10,204 nt of DNA from Anaerolineaceae bacterium (lineage in GTDB: Bacteria; Chloroflexota; Anaerolineae; Aggregatilineales; Phototrophicaceae): contig JACKCF010000013.1 in assembly GCA_020634165.1 (NCBI GenBank), positions 1 through 10,204 of the forward strand, written 5' to 3'. Both the position numbers and the translations under genes were made by a program. Below the pieces are notes generated by a model, which saw nothing but the letters and a program-made list of their open reading frames with translations, ran no database searches and was not told the DNA's origin. Shown in pieces: positions 1 to 7,540 of this stretch; the stretch's first letter is position 1; every line of letters starts with the position of its first letter.

Positions 1-386
1 CGACCGTTATTGACCATGTTCATAACAGTACGATCTTCGTAACACAAGGCAAAGCGTAGTCCAGCGCGCGTAACTATATCAAACAGCTTACCCGTTGCGG
101 CGTTCAAAGTGGCGTAGTCGTTGTAATGCGCTGTGCCATACCAATCGACAATCACGCCATCAATACCGCTGAGCTTCATGAGCAGCACCTGATATTCCAG
201 CACGGCTTGATCCTGGGAATCATAAGGCCCGATCAGTGGCATGAACTGCGAGGCAATTTGTGGATGACCATCGGCATCAATCATCGCCGGATTGAAATGC
301 TCCATCGTCCAGTGCCAGCCCCAATAACCGCTGACATCTGATGTTTGATACCAGGGCATGTAATGCGCCAACAGCAACGGACGATC
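1..386 (-). other. GH71/GH99-like domain segment of the terminal fusion protein
   Basis: Residues from about 842 of the secreted GH31 protein belong to a different fold family. After a short alanine/glutamine linker (QPAQAAAQ) come LLLAHYMPWYQ, YWGWHWTM, a segment reading FMPLIGPYDS, and GIDGVIVDWYG, which resemble the first strands of the GH99/GH71-like TIM barrel. About 127 residues are visible; such domains are usually above 300, so most of it is beyond the window. The assignment rests on motif recognition only. Confidence 0.7.
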
Positions 387-2909
387 AACCTGGGCTGCTG
401 CCTGGGCTGGCTGGAAACTGAATTCCAGAGCAGTATCTACAGAGATTAAGCCGGATTTCGCCAATATAACGCCGGAATCAAGTTGTAGCCATCCCTGGTC
501 CTCAGCTTCTGAGGCTCGTTCAGGCAGCGGTTCACCATTGAGCAACACCTGCTCAACTGTCAGCCCCGGACTCGTCAGCCGAATTTCGACATTATGCTGA
601 TCACGCGCACCATCATATGTGCCATTTGCGGCCCCTACTGTCACCGTCAGATTTTCACCATCTGCCGTATGCGTCACTGTCGTCTCTCGCACCCCGCCAG
701 ATTGATACGCCATTGTTTCGCCATCATCTTCGATGAGTGTGAATGCGCCATCTTCATTAGCATGATAAATATCGAAGACAAGCGCATCCTGAATGCTGCC
801 ATCCGCGCGCTGACCAAGCAGGTTCAAGGTTTGATCGTCTACGGTCATTCGTGGAATGACCGCGCCATCACGTACGAACAAAGGTACTTGCAGCGGGTCA
901 TCGGGCTGTGCCAGAGCTTCAACCGATTCGCCCTCGCTTTCAATATACGCCCCTGTATGGAAATTGAACCAGCCCCCACGCGGTAAATAAACCGTCGTAG
1001 CTTCCGGGTCATAATCGGTGAGAGTGGCCATCATCATCTGCGAGCCGATCATCTTCTGGCTGCCCAATGTCCGTACAGATGGCTCATCCTGGAAATAGTA
1101 GACCAATGGCGGATAGACCGCCTCACCTGTGCGATAGGCCATGTGCGCCAATGTATATAGATAAGGGCTGAGCTGATAGCGCAGCCGCACATTGGCAAGG
1201 TTGCTCGCTACATCGCCAATTAACGAGGGGGCTGTCTCGTATTCATTTTGCAGATCAAAAGTATGCGGTCGCAGAGGCACATCCAGCAAAGCCGAATTTG
1301 CCAACCATAGTGAATACATGCCATCCTGGCCCAATACAGGGTCAGAAGCCTGCCGGAAAAAGCCGCCTACATCTGAGCCAAAGTAGTCGATGCCGCTGAG
1401 CGACATGTGCATCTGGACATTCATCTGCTCGGTGAGGCTAGGCATGTTGGCAGCAATGTCGCCTGACCACATCGCCACGCCATAGCGCTGACTGCCTGCT
1501 GTGCCAGAGCGCGATAGGATGAACGGTCGTCTCATCACCTCGTTGCGCTGATAGCCTTCCCATATGCTTTGGGACCAGAACAGGTTATACAGATTGTGGA
1601 TGCTGGCATGATCGTGCAGACCAAGCTCGGGAAGGCCAGCATACCAACCCGATTCATCGTAATCTTCCGGCTCTCCCAAATCTGCCCAATGACCGACGAT
1701 GCCGTCTTGTATCAGCGGTTGACGACGGTTGTCATGCCACCAGGCCGCCGCTTCTGGATTACTCCAATCGACTAAGGTGCCCATGCCCCACCAATCGTTC
1801 AACCTCACTGGGTCGCACTCAGCACAATCAGCTACAAACACACCCTGCTCATCAGCCTCTATATAGCCTTTGGCAGACTCGCTGACGTAAGGCTCCTCAA
1901 TCGTCATGATGCCCACGCCATATTGCTGGCGCAGTTGTTCAATAAAAGTGGCAGGATTGGGGAATGCCTGTTCATCCCAGGTCAGTGATCCCATCTGGCT
2001 ATTCCTACCGATGCCTCCAAACCAGTACAAGTCGATGACGATACCATCCAGGGGAAAAGCAGCCTGCCGCATTGACTCCACGATACCTGTCACATCTTGC
2101 CAATTTTCATAACCATATTCAGACACCCACAACCCAAAAAACTGCTTAGGTGGCACAGGTGGGGTTCCGGTCAATTCCATGTAGTTGGCGCGCAAATCCG
2201 GTAAATCCGCACCTGTCATCACATACCAGCGAATAGGCAGGTTGGATGTTTGCATCACAAAGGGATCATTATTGAATGTCCAGAACTGGGCGTAGACATG
2301 ATCGACGAAGACGGCGTAATTGTCTGTACCAGGGCCAAGCGCATACATAATCGGGAATTGAGCATTGCCGACATTGCCACCGCTAAAGCTAGCAAGCGCG
2401 TTGCCATATGTATTGGGCATCAGGCGGCGGTCGCCTATCCAATTGCCATCCGTCCCGCCGCGCCGCCGGAACTGCTCTCCCAGGCCATAAACATCGGTTG
2501 TGCCCTCTTGACTGAAAGTCAGGCCGTTGATCTCAGCCTCGCCATTAAGCGATGGGCAGATGGTGGTCAAGGTCAACTCAGGATCGCGTGTGAGATCGGT
2601 GACAGTCACACACAGGCTGTCCGGATCAACATGCAGCCGCATTTCTGGTGTGTTGATCGTTTCGTCAGTGATAGTCAGCGAAGACGGTCCAGCGTAGTCC
2701 GTCTTAGCGACCATCGGTGACGTCCAGATTGGCACATCCGGCTGTGATTCGCTGGCAAGTTCAAAGTGTGCCAGGTCATCGTCCAGCACTTCCAGGGTAA
2801 GCACCTGCCCAGGGAGGCTGAATGTTGTGCGATAAACGCCTGACTGTGCCTGTAGGCGCATCAGCGGGACACACAAGAGCAACAGCAACAAAAAACGAAG
2901 ACGTGCCAT
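1..2909 (-). CDS. Secreted GH31 alpha-glycosidase fused to a GH71/GH99-like domain (3' end beyond window)
   Basis: My translation gives 969 open codons from ATG 2909 to the left edge. An AGGAAA ribosome site lies 6 bases upstream, and the gap to the preceding gene is 22 bases. Residues 1-22 form a Sec signal peptide (MARLRF, a leucine run, then LQA before QSG), so the protein is exported. Residues about 25-250 are the GH31 N-terminal beta domain, with the typical VYGLGEQ stretch. The barrel spans about 255-600. The likely nucleophile is Asp410 in HWADLGEPE and the likely acid/base is Asp484 in WSGDIAAN. Beta domains follow to about 835, including an EDDGET stretch like the GH31 C-terminal region. 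From about residue 844 a second domain begins with LLLAHYMPWYQ, YWGWHWTM and DGVIVDWYG, which I recognise as GH71/GH99-like (endo-alpha-mannosidase / alpha-1,3-glucanase superfamily). Its catalytic residues would lie outside the window. GH31 enzymes are retaining alpha-glycosidases or transglycosidases; the DLGEPE signature resembles alpha-glucosidase/transglucosylase members. The exact substrate is unknown. Confidence 0.9.
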   Translation of the reverse strand, partial: MARLRFLLLLLLCVPLMRLQAQSGVYRTTFSLPGQVLTLEVLDDDLAHFELASESQPDVPIWTSPMVAKTDYAGPSSLTITDETINTPEMRLHVDPDSLCVTVTDLTRDPELTLTTICPSLNGEAEINGLTFSQEGTTDVYGLGEQFRRRGGTDGNWIGDRRLMPNTYGNALASFSGGNVGNAQFPIMYALGPGTDNYAVFVDHVYAQFWTFNNDPFVMQTSNLPIRWYVMTGADLPDLRANYMELTGTPPVPPKQFFGLWVSEYGYENWQDVTGIVESMRQAAFPLDGIVIDLYWFGGIGRNSQMGSLTWDEQAFPNPATFIEQLRQQYGVGIMTIEEPYVSESAKGYIEADEQGVFVADCAECDPVRLNDWWGMGTLVDWSNPEAAAWWHDNRRQPLIQDGIVGHWADLGEPEDYDESGWYAGLPELGLHDHASIHNLYNLFWSQSIWEGYQRNEVMRRPFILSRSGTAGSQRYGVAMWSGDIAANMPSLTEQMNVQMHMSLSGIDYFGSDVGGFFRQASDPVLGQDGMYSLWLANSALLDVPLRPHTFDLQNEYETAPSLIGDVASNLANVRLRYQLSPYLYTLAHMAYRTGEAVYPPLVYYFQDEPSVRTLGSQKMIGSQMMMATLTDYDPEATTVYLPRGGWFNFHTGAYIESEGESVEALAQPDDPLQVPLFVRDGAVIPRMTVDDQTLNLLGQRADGSIQDALVFDIYHANEDGAFTLIEDDGETMAYQSGGVRETTVTHTADGENLTVTVGAANGTYDGARDQHNVEIRLTSPGLTVEQVLLNGEPLPERASEAEDQGWLQLDSGVILAKSGLISVDTALEFSFQPAQAAAQVDRPLLLAHYMPWYQTSDVSGYWGWHWTMEHFNPAMIDADGHPQIASQFMPLIGPYDSQDQAVLEYQVLLMKLSGIDGVIVDWYGTAHYNDYATLNAATGKLFDIVTRAGLRFALCYEDRTVMNMVNNG

Positions 2910-2931
2910 CTTAATTTTCCTAACAAATCGT

Positions 2932-5625
2932 TCAGGGCGTTTCCTCATGATAGTGTTCGCTGACCGTCGCCAGACGATGGTAATCTATATCAAGCTGCCA
3001 CTGTGTTAGCTGGACGTGCTCACCTAATGCGCCATGTGACCACGTTTTCACGTCGGGAATGATCGCTTTGAAGCGAGGGACACGGTCAATATCGTGATGC
3101 GCCGACCGCAGGAAGCCAAACTCAAGGTAGCCATCGCCATACCGATAAGTAATTGCCTCGTCGTCACAGTTATTCCACATGATAAGCAGCACCGGATCAT
3201 GTGTATCAGCGATATAGTGAATGCCCGCTTCATACAGTATTTCACACAAAGCACGTTGATGTGAAGCTTTCATCGGCACGAGATAGGGCGCAAGTTCATC
3301 AGGGTTGGCGATAATCGCATCAATATGTTCTGCCAGCAGATTGCGAATACCCACGTTCAACCGGAAAGAACGCAGCATTCTGAGCAGCGTTTCCCGCTTG
3401 CGACAGCGCCGTGACAGCAGCGTATCTTCACCTGTGCGCGCCTGTACCTGAATACACAATCCGGCGCTTACATTAAGCCGGATGCCTTGAATATGGAGCG
3501 ATTCGGTTGCAACATCATAACTGGTAGCAAGGTCAATACTTTTGCCATCGACCTGAGCAGCGATGCATTCGGTCGCCTTCACACCATGAAGCGTCACTTC
3601 AACATTTCGCACAGCAGGAATCAAATCTGTTTTGCCCTGGACAGGCGCAATTGTCAGGTCGAGTCGCTGACCTAGCCAGCGCTGAGTGATAGCCGTCGTA
3701 CACGATTCGCCCTTGAGATAATTGCGGGAGTCACCATCATCTTCGTAAAGCGTGAAGCTGCCGTCTGCACCAGCGAAAGCATGGATATGGAGTGTGTCGG
3801 GGTTATCAATGCCGCCCCAGCCCTGCTTTGGTGCTAATGGCAATATAGCCCCGGCTTTGGCAAAAACAGGTATGTCTTTTAGGGTGCCATAAATAGCATG
3901 CCATGCGTCACCTGAATAATATTCTCCGGTAAAGACATGATACCAATCGCCTTCTGGCAGCCACACGACCTGACGCGCTAGCCGCGTATCGGGGTCTGCT
4001 GGCGAGGTAAAGGGGGCGACGATCAGTTCTGTGCCAAAGAGATATTGCTGTGGGCAGTGATAGGCCGATTCTTCTTCAGGATATTCGTAGTACATCGGCA
4101 GCATGAGAGGTAGGCTCTCAGTATGAGCGCGCCATGCCATCGTATAGAGATACGGAACCAAGGCGTGCCGTAGTTGTAAGGCATCGCGCAGGACGTTGCG
4201 TACTTCAGCGTTATCGAACATCCAGGGACGTTGATCGTAAAAATAGCCCTTGGTCGTATGAATACGCAAAATCGGGCTGAATACACCGAACTGCACCCAG
4301 CGTGTAAAGAGTTCGCTATCGCCATCGCCGCTAGTATGCCCCCCAATATCATGACTCCACCAGCCGTAGCCCACATTGGAAGCAGTCGCCGTCATATAAG
4401 GCTGGAAGCGAAGCGTATCCCAGGTCATATAGCTGTCGCCAGAGAATCCAATTGGATAACGCTGGTGGCCCTCATTACCCCAACGAGAGAAGATGAACGG
4501 ACGCTGATCGCTGTTGCGACCTAAATCCTGAAAATGCAGGTGATTAATCAGCCAGAGCGGATCAAGACCTTCAATTCTACAGGTTAGCCCTTGCTGCCAA
4601 TCGAGCCACCAAAAGTCGATACCCATTGCTTCGTAAGGATGATGCAGTATTTCAAAATAGGCGTTGACGAAGGTTGGGTCGGTGATGTCGAACTCGACGG
4701 GTGTTTTGCTAGCCGGATCAATGCCCATACGCTGCACCATCGCGGGGTACTGCCCCTCGTGCGGATGAACGCCTTCCGCTGGATGCAAATTCAGCGTCGT
4801 CCGAAGGCCTTTTTCATGGAAGAAATCGATCAGCGCTTGTGGGTCTGGGAAAAGTTCCTTGTTCCAGGTATAGCCCGTCCAACCTGTACAGTCGTTACCT
4901 GTCTCAGTAATGTGCCAATCCATATCAACAATACATACTGAAAGCGGTATCTCATGCGCCTCAAAGTCATTGATGAGCGTTTCAAGTTCATCTTGTGTAT
5001 ATGCCCAGAAGCGACTCCACCAGTTGCCCAATATCCAACGGGGGATAAGCGGCACGCTTCCGCTGACTGCACAGTAATCGCGCAGAACGGCTTTATAATC
5101 ATGACTATAGGCAAAAAAATACCAGTCAACGGTACTGCCACTACGGGCCTCTAGCCAGAAGTTTTCGTTGAGCACAAAGGTGGCGGAGTCATCCAGCAGT
5201 GACCAGCCAGAACGTGAGATGAAACCATTACTCAAAGGTGCATATCCGTTGATGCCATCCAGGGTGCGCGTCGTGCCTTTGAGATTGCCGCTATTGACAT
5301 CTCCAGGGTGCCATATCACGTGGTTGGCTTTCACCTGAATCGACAGGCTCTTCGTCGTGAACGGCTGTCCTACTGTATAACGCAGCAGAAAGGCATCCGT
5401 CTCAATGGTCAGGAAATCTTGATCTTGCTGCACAGCGAATGCGGGCACAGGCTGTTGACGATACCATATCATCTGAGTCGCGCGATCTTCAAATTCGCCG
5501 TTGGGGTCATATTCCAACCGGATCAAGCGCGATGTAAGCACTGTAAAACGGGCGTTACCAAGCCGTACAACAGTATCCTCAGACGCCACGGGTTTGACGT
5601 CCAGGCTAAAATGCCCGGGAAGCAT
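2932..5625 (-). CDS. Cytoplasmic GH31 family alpha-glycosidase with C-terminal extension
   Basis: This 897-residue protein has no signal peptide, so it should act in the cytoplasm on imported oligosaccharides. AGGAG sits 8 bases before the ATG, and the gap to the MalG-type permease upstream is 15 bases. Residues about 1-190 are the N-terminal beta domain and about 195-505 the (beta/alpha)8 barrel. Barrel motifs include IVDMDWH (232-238), WWLDWQQG with likely nucleophile Asp342, FSGDSYMTW with likely acid/base Asp397, and WWSHDIGGH (422-430). Beta domains follow to about 730, with FTLYEDDGD (624-632) matching the C-terminal (DUF5110-type) region of GH31. The 55-residue spacing between the catalytic aspartates is shorter than the 74 of the downstream GH31, so the two belong to different subgroups and are not recent duplicates. 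Residues about 731-897 are extra: a basic helical part, then a beta-rich part I do not recognise. Alpha-glucosidase, alpha-xylosidase, alpha-galactosidase-like or alpha-N-acetylgalactosaminidase activity are all possible in GH31. Confidence 0.9.
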   Translation of the reverse strand: MLPGHFSLDVKPVASEDTVVRLGNARFTVLTSRLIRLEYDPNGEFEDRATQMIWYRQQPVPAFAVQQDQDFLTIETDAFLLRYTVGQPFTTKSLSIQVKANHVIWHPGDVNSGNLKGTTRTLDGINGYAPLSNGFISRSGWSLLDDSATFVLNENFWLEARSGSTVDWYFFAYSHDYKAVLRDYCAVSGSVPLIPRWILGNWWSRFWAYTQDELETLINDFEAHEIPLSVCIVDMDWHITETGNDCTGWTGYTWNKELFPDPQALIDFFHEKGLRTTLNLHPAEGVHPHEGQYPAMVQRMGIDPASKTPVEFDITDPTFVNAYFEILHHPYEAMGIDFWWLDWQQGLTCRIEGLDPLWLINHLHFQDLGRNSDQRPFIFSRWGNEGHQRYPIGFSGDSYMTWDTLRFQPYMTATASNVGYGWWSHDIGGHTSGDGDSELFTRWVQFGVFSPILRIHTTKGYFYDQRPWMFDNAEVRNVLRDALQLRHALVPYLYTMAWRAHTESLPLMLPMYYEYPEEESAYHCPQQYLFGTELIVAPFTSPADPDTRLARQVVWLPEGDWYHVFTGEYYSGDAWHAIYGTLKDIPVFAKAGAILPLAPKQGWGGIDNPDTLHIHAFAGADGSFTLYEDDGDSRNYLKGESCTTAITQRWLGQRLDLTIAPVQGKTDLIPAVRNVEVTLHGVKATECIAAQVDGKSIDLATSYDVATESLHIQGIRLNVSAGLCIQVQARTGEDTLLSRRCRKRETLLRMLRSFRLNVGIRNLLAEHIDAIIANPDELAPYLVPMKASHQRALCEILYEAGIHYIADTHDPVLLIMWNNCDDEAITYRYGDGYLEFGFLRSAHHDIDRVPRFKAIIPDVKTWSHGALGEHVQLTQWQLDIDYHRLATVSEHYHEETP

Positions 5626-5640
5626 ATTTGTTTCTCCTTG

Positions 5641-6510
5641 TTAACCCTTCACACCACCGAGGGTCAAACCAATTTTCATCTCACGCTGTAACATGATGGC
5701 AATGACTAATGGCGGTAGTAAGGCGATAAATGATGCTGCCATCTGCAAATTGACACTGTAATCATCTGCCAGGTAGAACAAGCGCACAGTAATCGGCTGC
5801 GAACGAGGATCGGTCAGCACGAGATAAGGCAGCAGAAAGTCTTTCCATAAACCAACGAAGGCCAATACGGCCAGGACCACCAAAATAGAGCGGGACAACG
5901 GCATGATGATGTGTATCAACATCTGCAAGGGGTTCGCGCCATCGACACGCGCACTGTCTGTCAAATCCACAGGAATGCGATCAAAAAAGGTCTTCAACAC
6001 GAAGATGGAGAAGGCATCCACACTATAAGGGAGCCATAGGCCCCAATATGTGTTTAGCAAACTGATGTCCAGAAGGGGCAATTTGGAAATGGTCATGTAC
6101 AGCGGTACGAAGTATGCAATCGGCGGAATCATCAGCGTGAGTAAAAATCCATAGGTGATGAACTGCCCAGCAATCGGCTTCAGCTTGGACAGACTGAAGG
6201 CTGCGGCAGCCGAAATTGTCAGCCGCAAGAATACCCCTACGCCTACAATGACGAATGAGTTGCCAAACAGACGTGCCATGTCGAAGCGCTGCCAAGCCTC
6301 AACATAATTCTGCCATTGAGGAACCTGTGGCAGCATATTCAGTCCTCCAGCGAAGATTTCCGTGCTACCCTTGAGGCCGGATGTAAATGCGAAGAAAAAT
6401 GGAAACAATGTGATAATCGCTACGAGCAACAGAAACAACACCGCGAGCGAATAGTAAAAACGACCACTCGGTGTTCGTAACTCAACATTAGAAAAAAAAC
6501 CTCGTTCCAT
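5641..6510 (-). CDS. ABC sugar transporter permease, MalG/UgpE type
   Basis: This 289-residue inner-membrane permease is one of the two membrane subunits of a CUT1-type carbohydrate importer. A short cytoplasmic N terminus precedes TM1 (about 20-43). Further hydrophobic segments lie near 82-105, 117-139, 150-171, 207-232 and 256-274, giving the six-helix MalG fold. The cytoplasmic coupling loop that contacts the ATPase is seen at 185-204 (DSARVDGA, ending in IIMP). It deviates slightly from the consensus EAA start but keeps the essential DGA and the final proline. The C terminus ends in LTLGGVKG, typical of MalG-like proteins. A weak AGGAAT ribosome site precedes the ATG. The partner permease gene ends 16 bases upstream, so the two are transcribed and probably translated together. 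The sugar is not identifiable from the permease. Confidence 0.95.
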   Translation of the reverse strand: MERGFFSNVELRTPSGRFYYSLAVLFLLLVAIITLFPFFFAFTSGLKGSTEIFAGGLNMLPQVPQWQNYVEAWQRFDMARLFGNSFVIVGVGVFLRLTISAAAAFSLSKLKPIAGQFITYGFLLTLMIPPIAYFVPLYMTISKLPLLDISLLNTYWGLWLPYSVDAFSIFVLKTFFDRIPVDLTDSARVDGANPLQMLIHIIMPLSRSILVVLAVLAFVGLWKDFLLPYLVLTDPRSQPITVRLFYLADDYSVNLQMAASFIALLPPLVIAIMLQREMKIGLTLGGVKG

Positions 6511-6526
6511 TATTGGTATTCCTATA

Positions 6527-7474
6527 TTAAGAATCTGACGTCAACCGGCTGTTGACAAGGCGATAGAACAGCGAAAACACCAGCAGCACAACAATCATCG
6601 TGACGCTCCACGCGGACGCATAGCCCATGTCTAAGCGAATAAATGCACGGTTATAGATGTGCATGGCTGGCGTGAGCGTTTCCCGGCCTGGGCCACCGTT
6701 TGTCAACAGGAAAGGTTCAGTAAATACCTGGACAACCGCAATGATCTGCAAGACGAACATCAAGGACATCACTGGATATAAATGGGGCAAAGAAACATGT
6801 TGAATGCGCTGAAACGGAGTCGCCCCATCGAGTTCCGCTGCCTCATACAATTCCTGGGATACATCTTGCAGGCTGGCTATGTAGATGAGTGCTGTCGTCC
6901 CAAAGCCGGCCCATGTCATCACCGCGACGAGGGCTGGCTTGGCGAGCTTGGCGTCTTGCAGCCACAACTGGCGTCCGATGCCAACCTGTGCCAGTATCTC
7001 GTTAAGAACACCGCCGTCAGGGTCATAGATGAAGCGCCATATAATAACGGCGATAGCAATAGGAACAACCGTCGGCAAAAAATAGACGATGCGGAAGAAT
7101 CCCTTTGCAAATCGCATTTCACGGACGAGGATGGCAATCATCACTGGAAACAGAAAGCCGATCAACAGGCTCCAAAGCGTAAATTCCAAGCTATTCTTCC
7201 AGGCGATCTCAAAGGCTGGGTCTTTCAACATCAATGCGAAGTTATCCAGCCCTACCCAGGTTGCCTCTTGTCCAAGACGTACATCCTGAAAGCTCATCTG
7301 AATCGACTGTACAATGGGCATCCAGGCAAATACGATAAAAACAATGAGCGCCGGCAGCAAGAAAAGATAGGCAGATGCCTGTCTGAAGAACATGGTCCGT
7401 ATGTTTGCGTAGGACGCGAAGCGCCGTTTGGTTTTACGGCCTGTAAGGTTTTGGTCAAATGTATGAGATGACAT
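6527..7474 (-). CDS. ABC sugar transporter permease, MalF/UgpA type
   Basis: This 315-residue membrane protein is the second permease subunit of the CUT1-type importer. A basic cytoplasmic N terminus of about 33 residues precedes TM1 (35-56). Other hydrophobic segments lie near 97-117, 128-149, 178-201, 232-252 and 287-306. The EAA coupling loop is canonical: EAAELDGA begins at residue 211 and the loop ends in SLP at 228-230. The late-helix TNGGPGRET stretch (258-266) is characteristic of UgpA/MalF-like sugar permeases. It lacks the large periplasmic P2 loop of enteric MalF, so it is of the shorter UgpA/LacF type. The ribosome site is weak (AGAG about 11 bases upstream). With the stem-loop in the preceding gap, this suggests lower expression than the binding protein gene upstream. 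Confidence 0.95.
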   Translation of the reverse strand: MSSHTFDQNLTGRKTKRRFASYANIRTMFFRQASAYLFLLPALIVFIVFAWMPIVQSIQMSFQDVRLGQEATWVGLDNFALMLKDPAFEIAWKNSLEFTLWSLLIGFLFPVMIAILVREMRFAKGFFRIVYFLPTVVPIAIAVIIWRFIYDPDGGVLNEILAQVGIGRQLWLQDAKLAKPALVAVMTWAGFGTTALIYIASLQDVSQELYEAAELDGATPFQRIQHVSLPHLYPVMSLMFVLQIIAVVQVFTEPFLLTNGGPGRETLTPAMHIYNRAFIRLDMGYASAWSVTMIVVLLVFSLFYRLVNSRLTSDS

Positions 7475-7499
7475 AAGTTTTTAGTCTCTAATTAACAAA

Positions 7500-7522
7500 C
7501 CGGGTGAAGCAAGTTCACCCGG
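7500..7522 (-). terminator. Intercistronic stem-loop (attenuator / mRNA stabiliser) after the binding-protein gene
   Basis: A perfect 9-base-pair stem (CCGGGTGAA paired with TTCACCCGG) closes a 5-base loop. It lies in the 66 bases between the binding-protein stop at 7541 and the permease start at 7474. On the transcribed strand it is followed by TTTGTTAATT, only a weak U tract, so it is probably a partial terminator or a 3'-end protector and not a full stop. Placement after the binding protein fits the common pattern in ABC importer operons where the binding protein is made in excess. Confidence 0.7.
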
Positions 7523-7540
7523 CAGTTTCAAAGGGTATTA

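Noticed and set aside
594..986. 130-codon plus-strand open frame
   Set aside because: It is antisense to the C-terminal beta domains of the GH31 fusion protein; composition is that of a shadow frame, with no domain.
2250..2720. 156-codon plus-strand open frame
   Set aside because: It is antisense to the N-terminal domain of the secreted GH31 protein, whose reading frame is continuous with family motifs; no independent support for coding.
4023..4376. 117-codon minus-strand open frame inside the cytoplasmic GH31 gene
   Set aside because: It is an alternative frame of the catalytic barrel region, where the main frame carries the GH31 motifs.
6782..7471. 229-codon plus-strand open frame
   Set aside because: It lies wholly antisense to the MalF-type permease, whose protein is clearly conserved; its translation is charged and cysteine-rich with no recognisable domain and no ribosome site.
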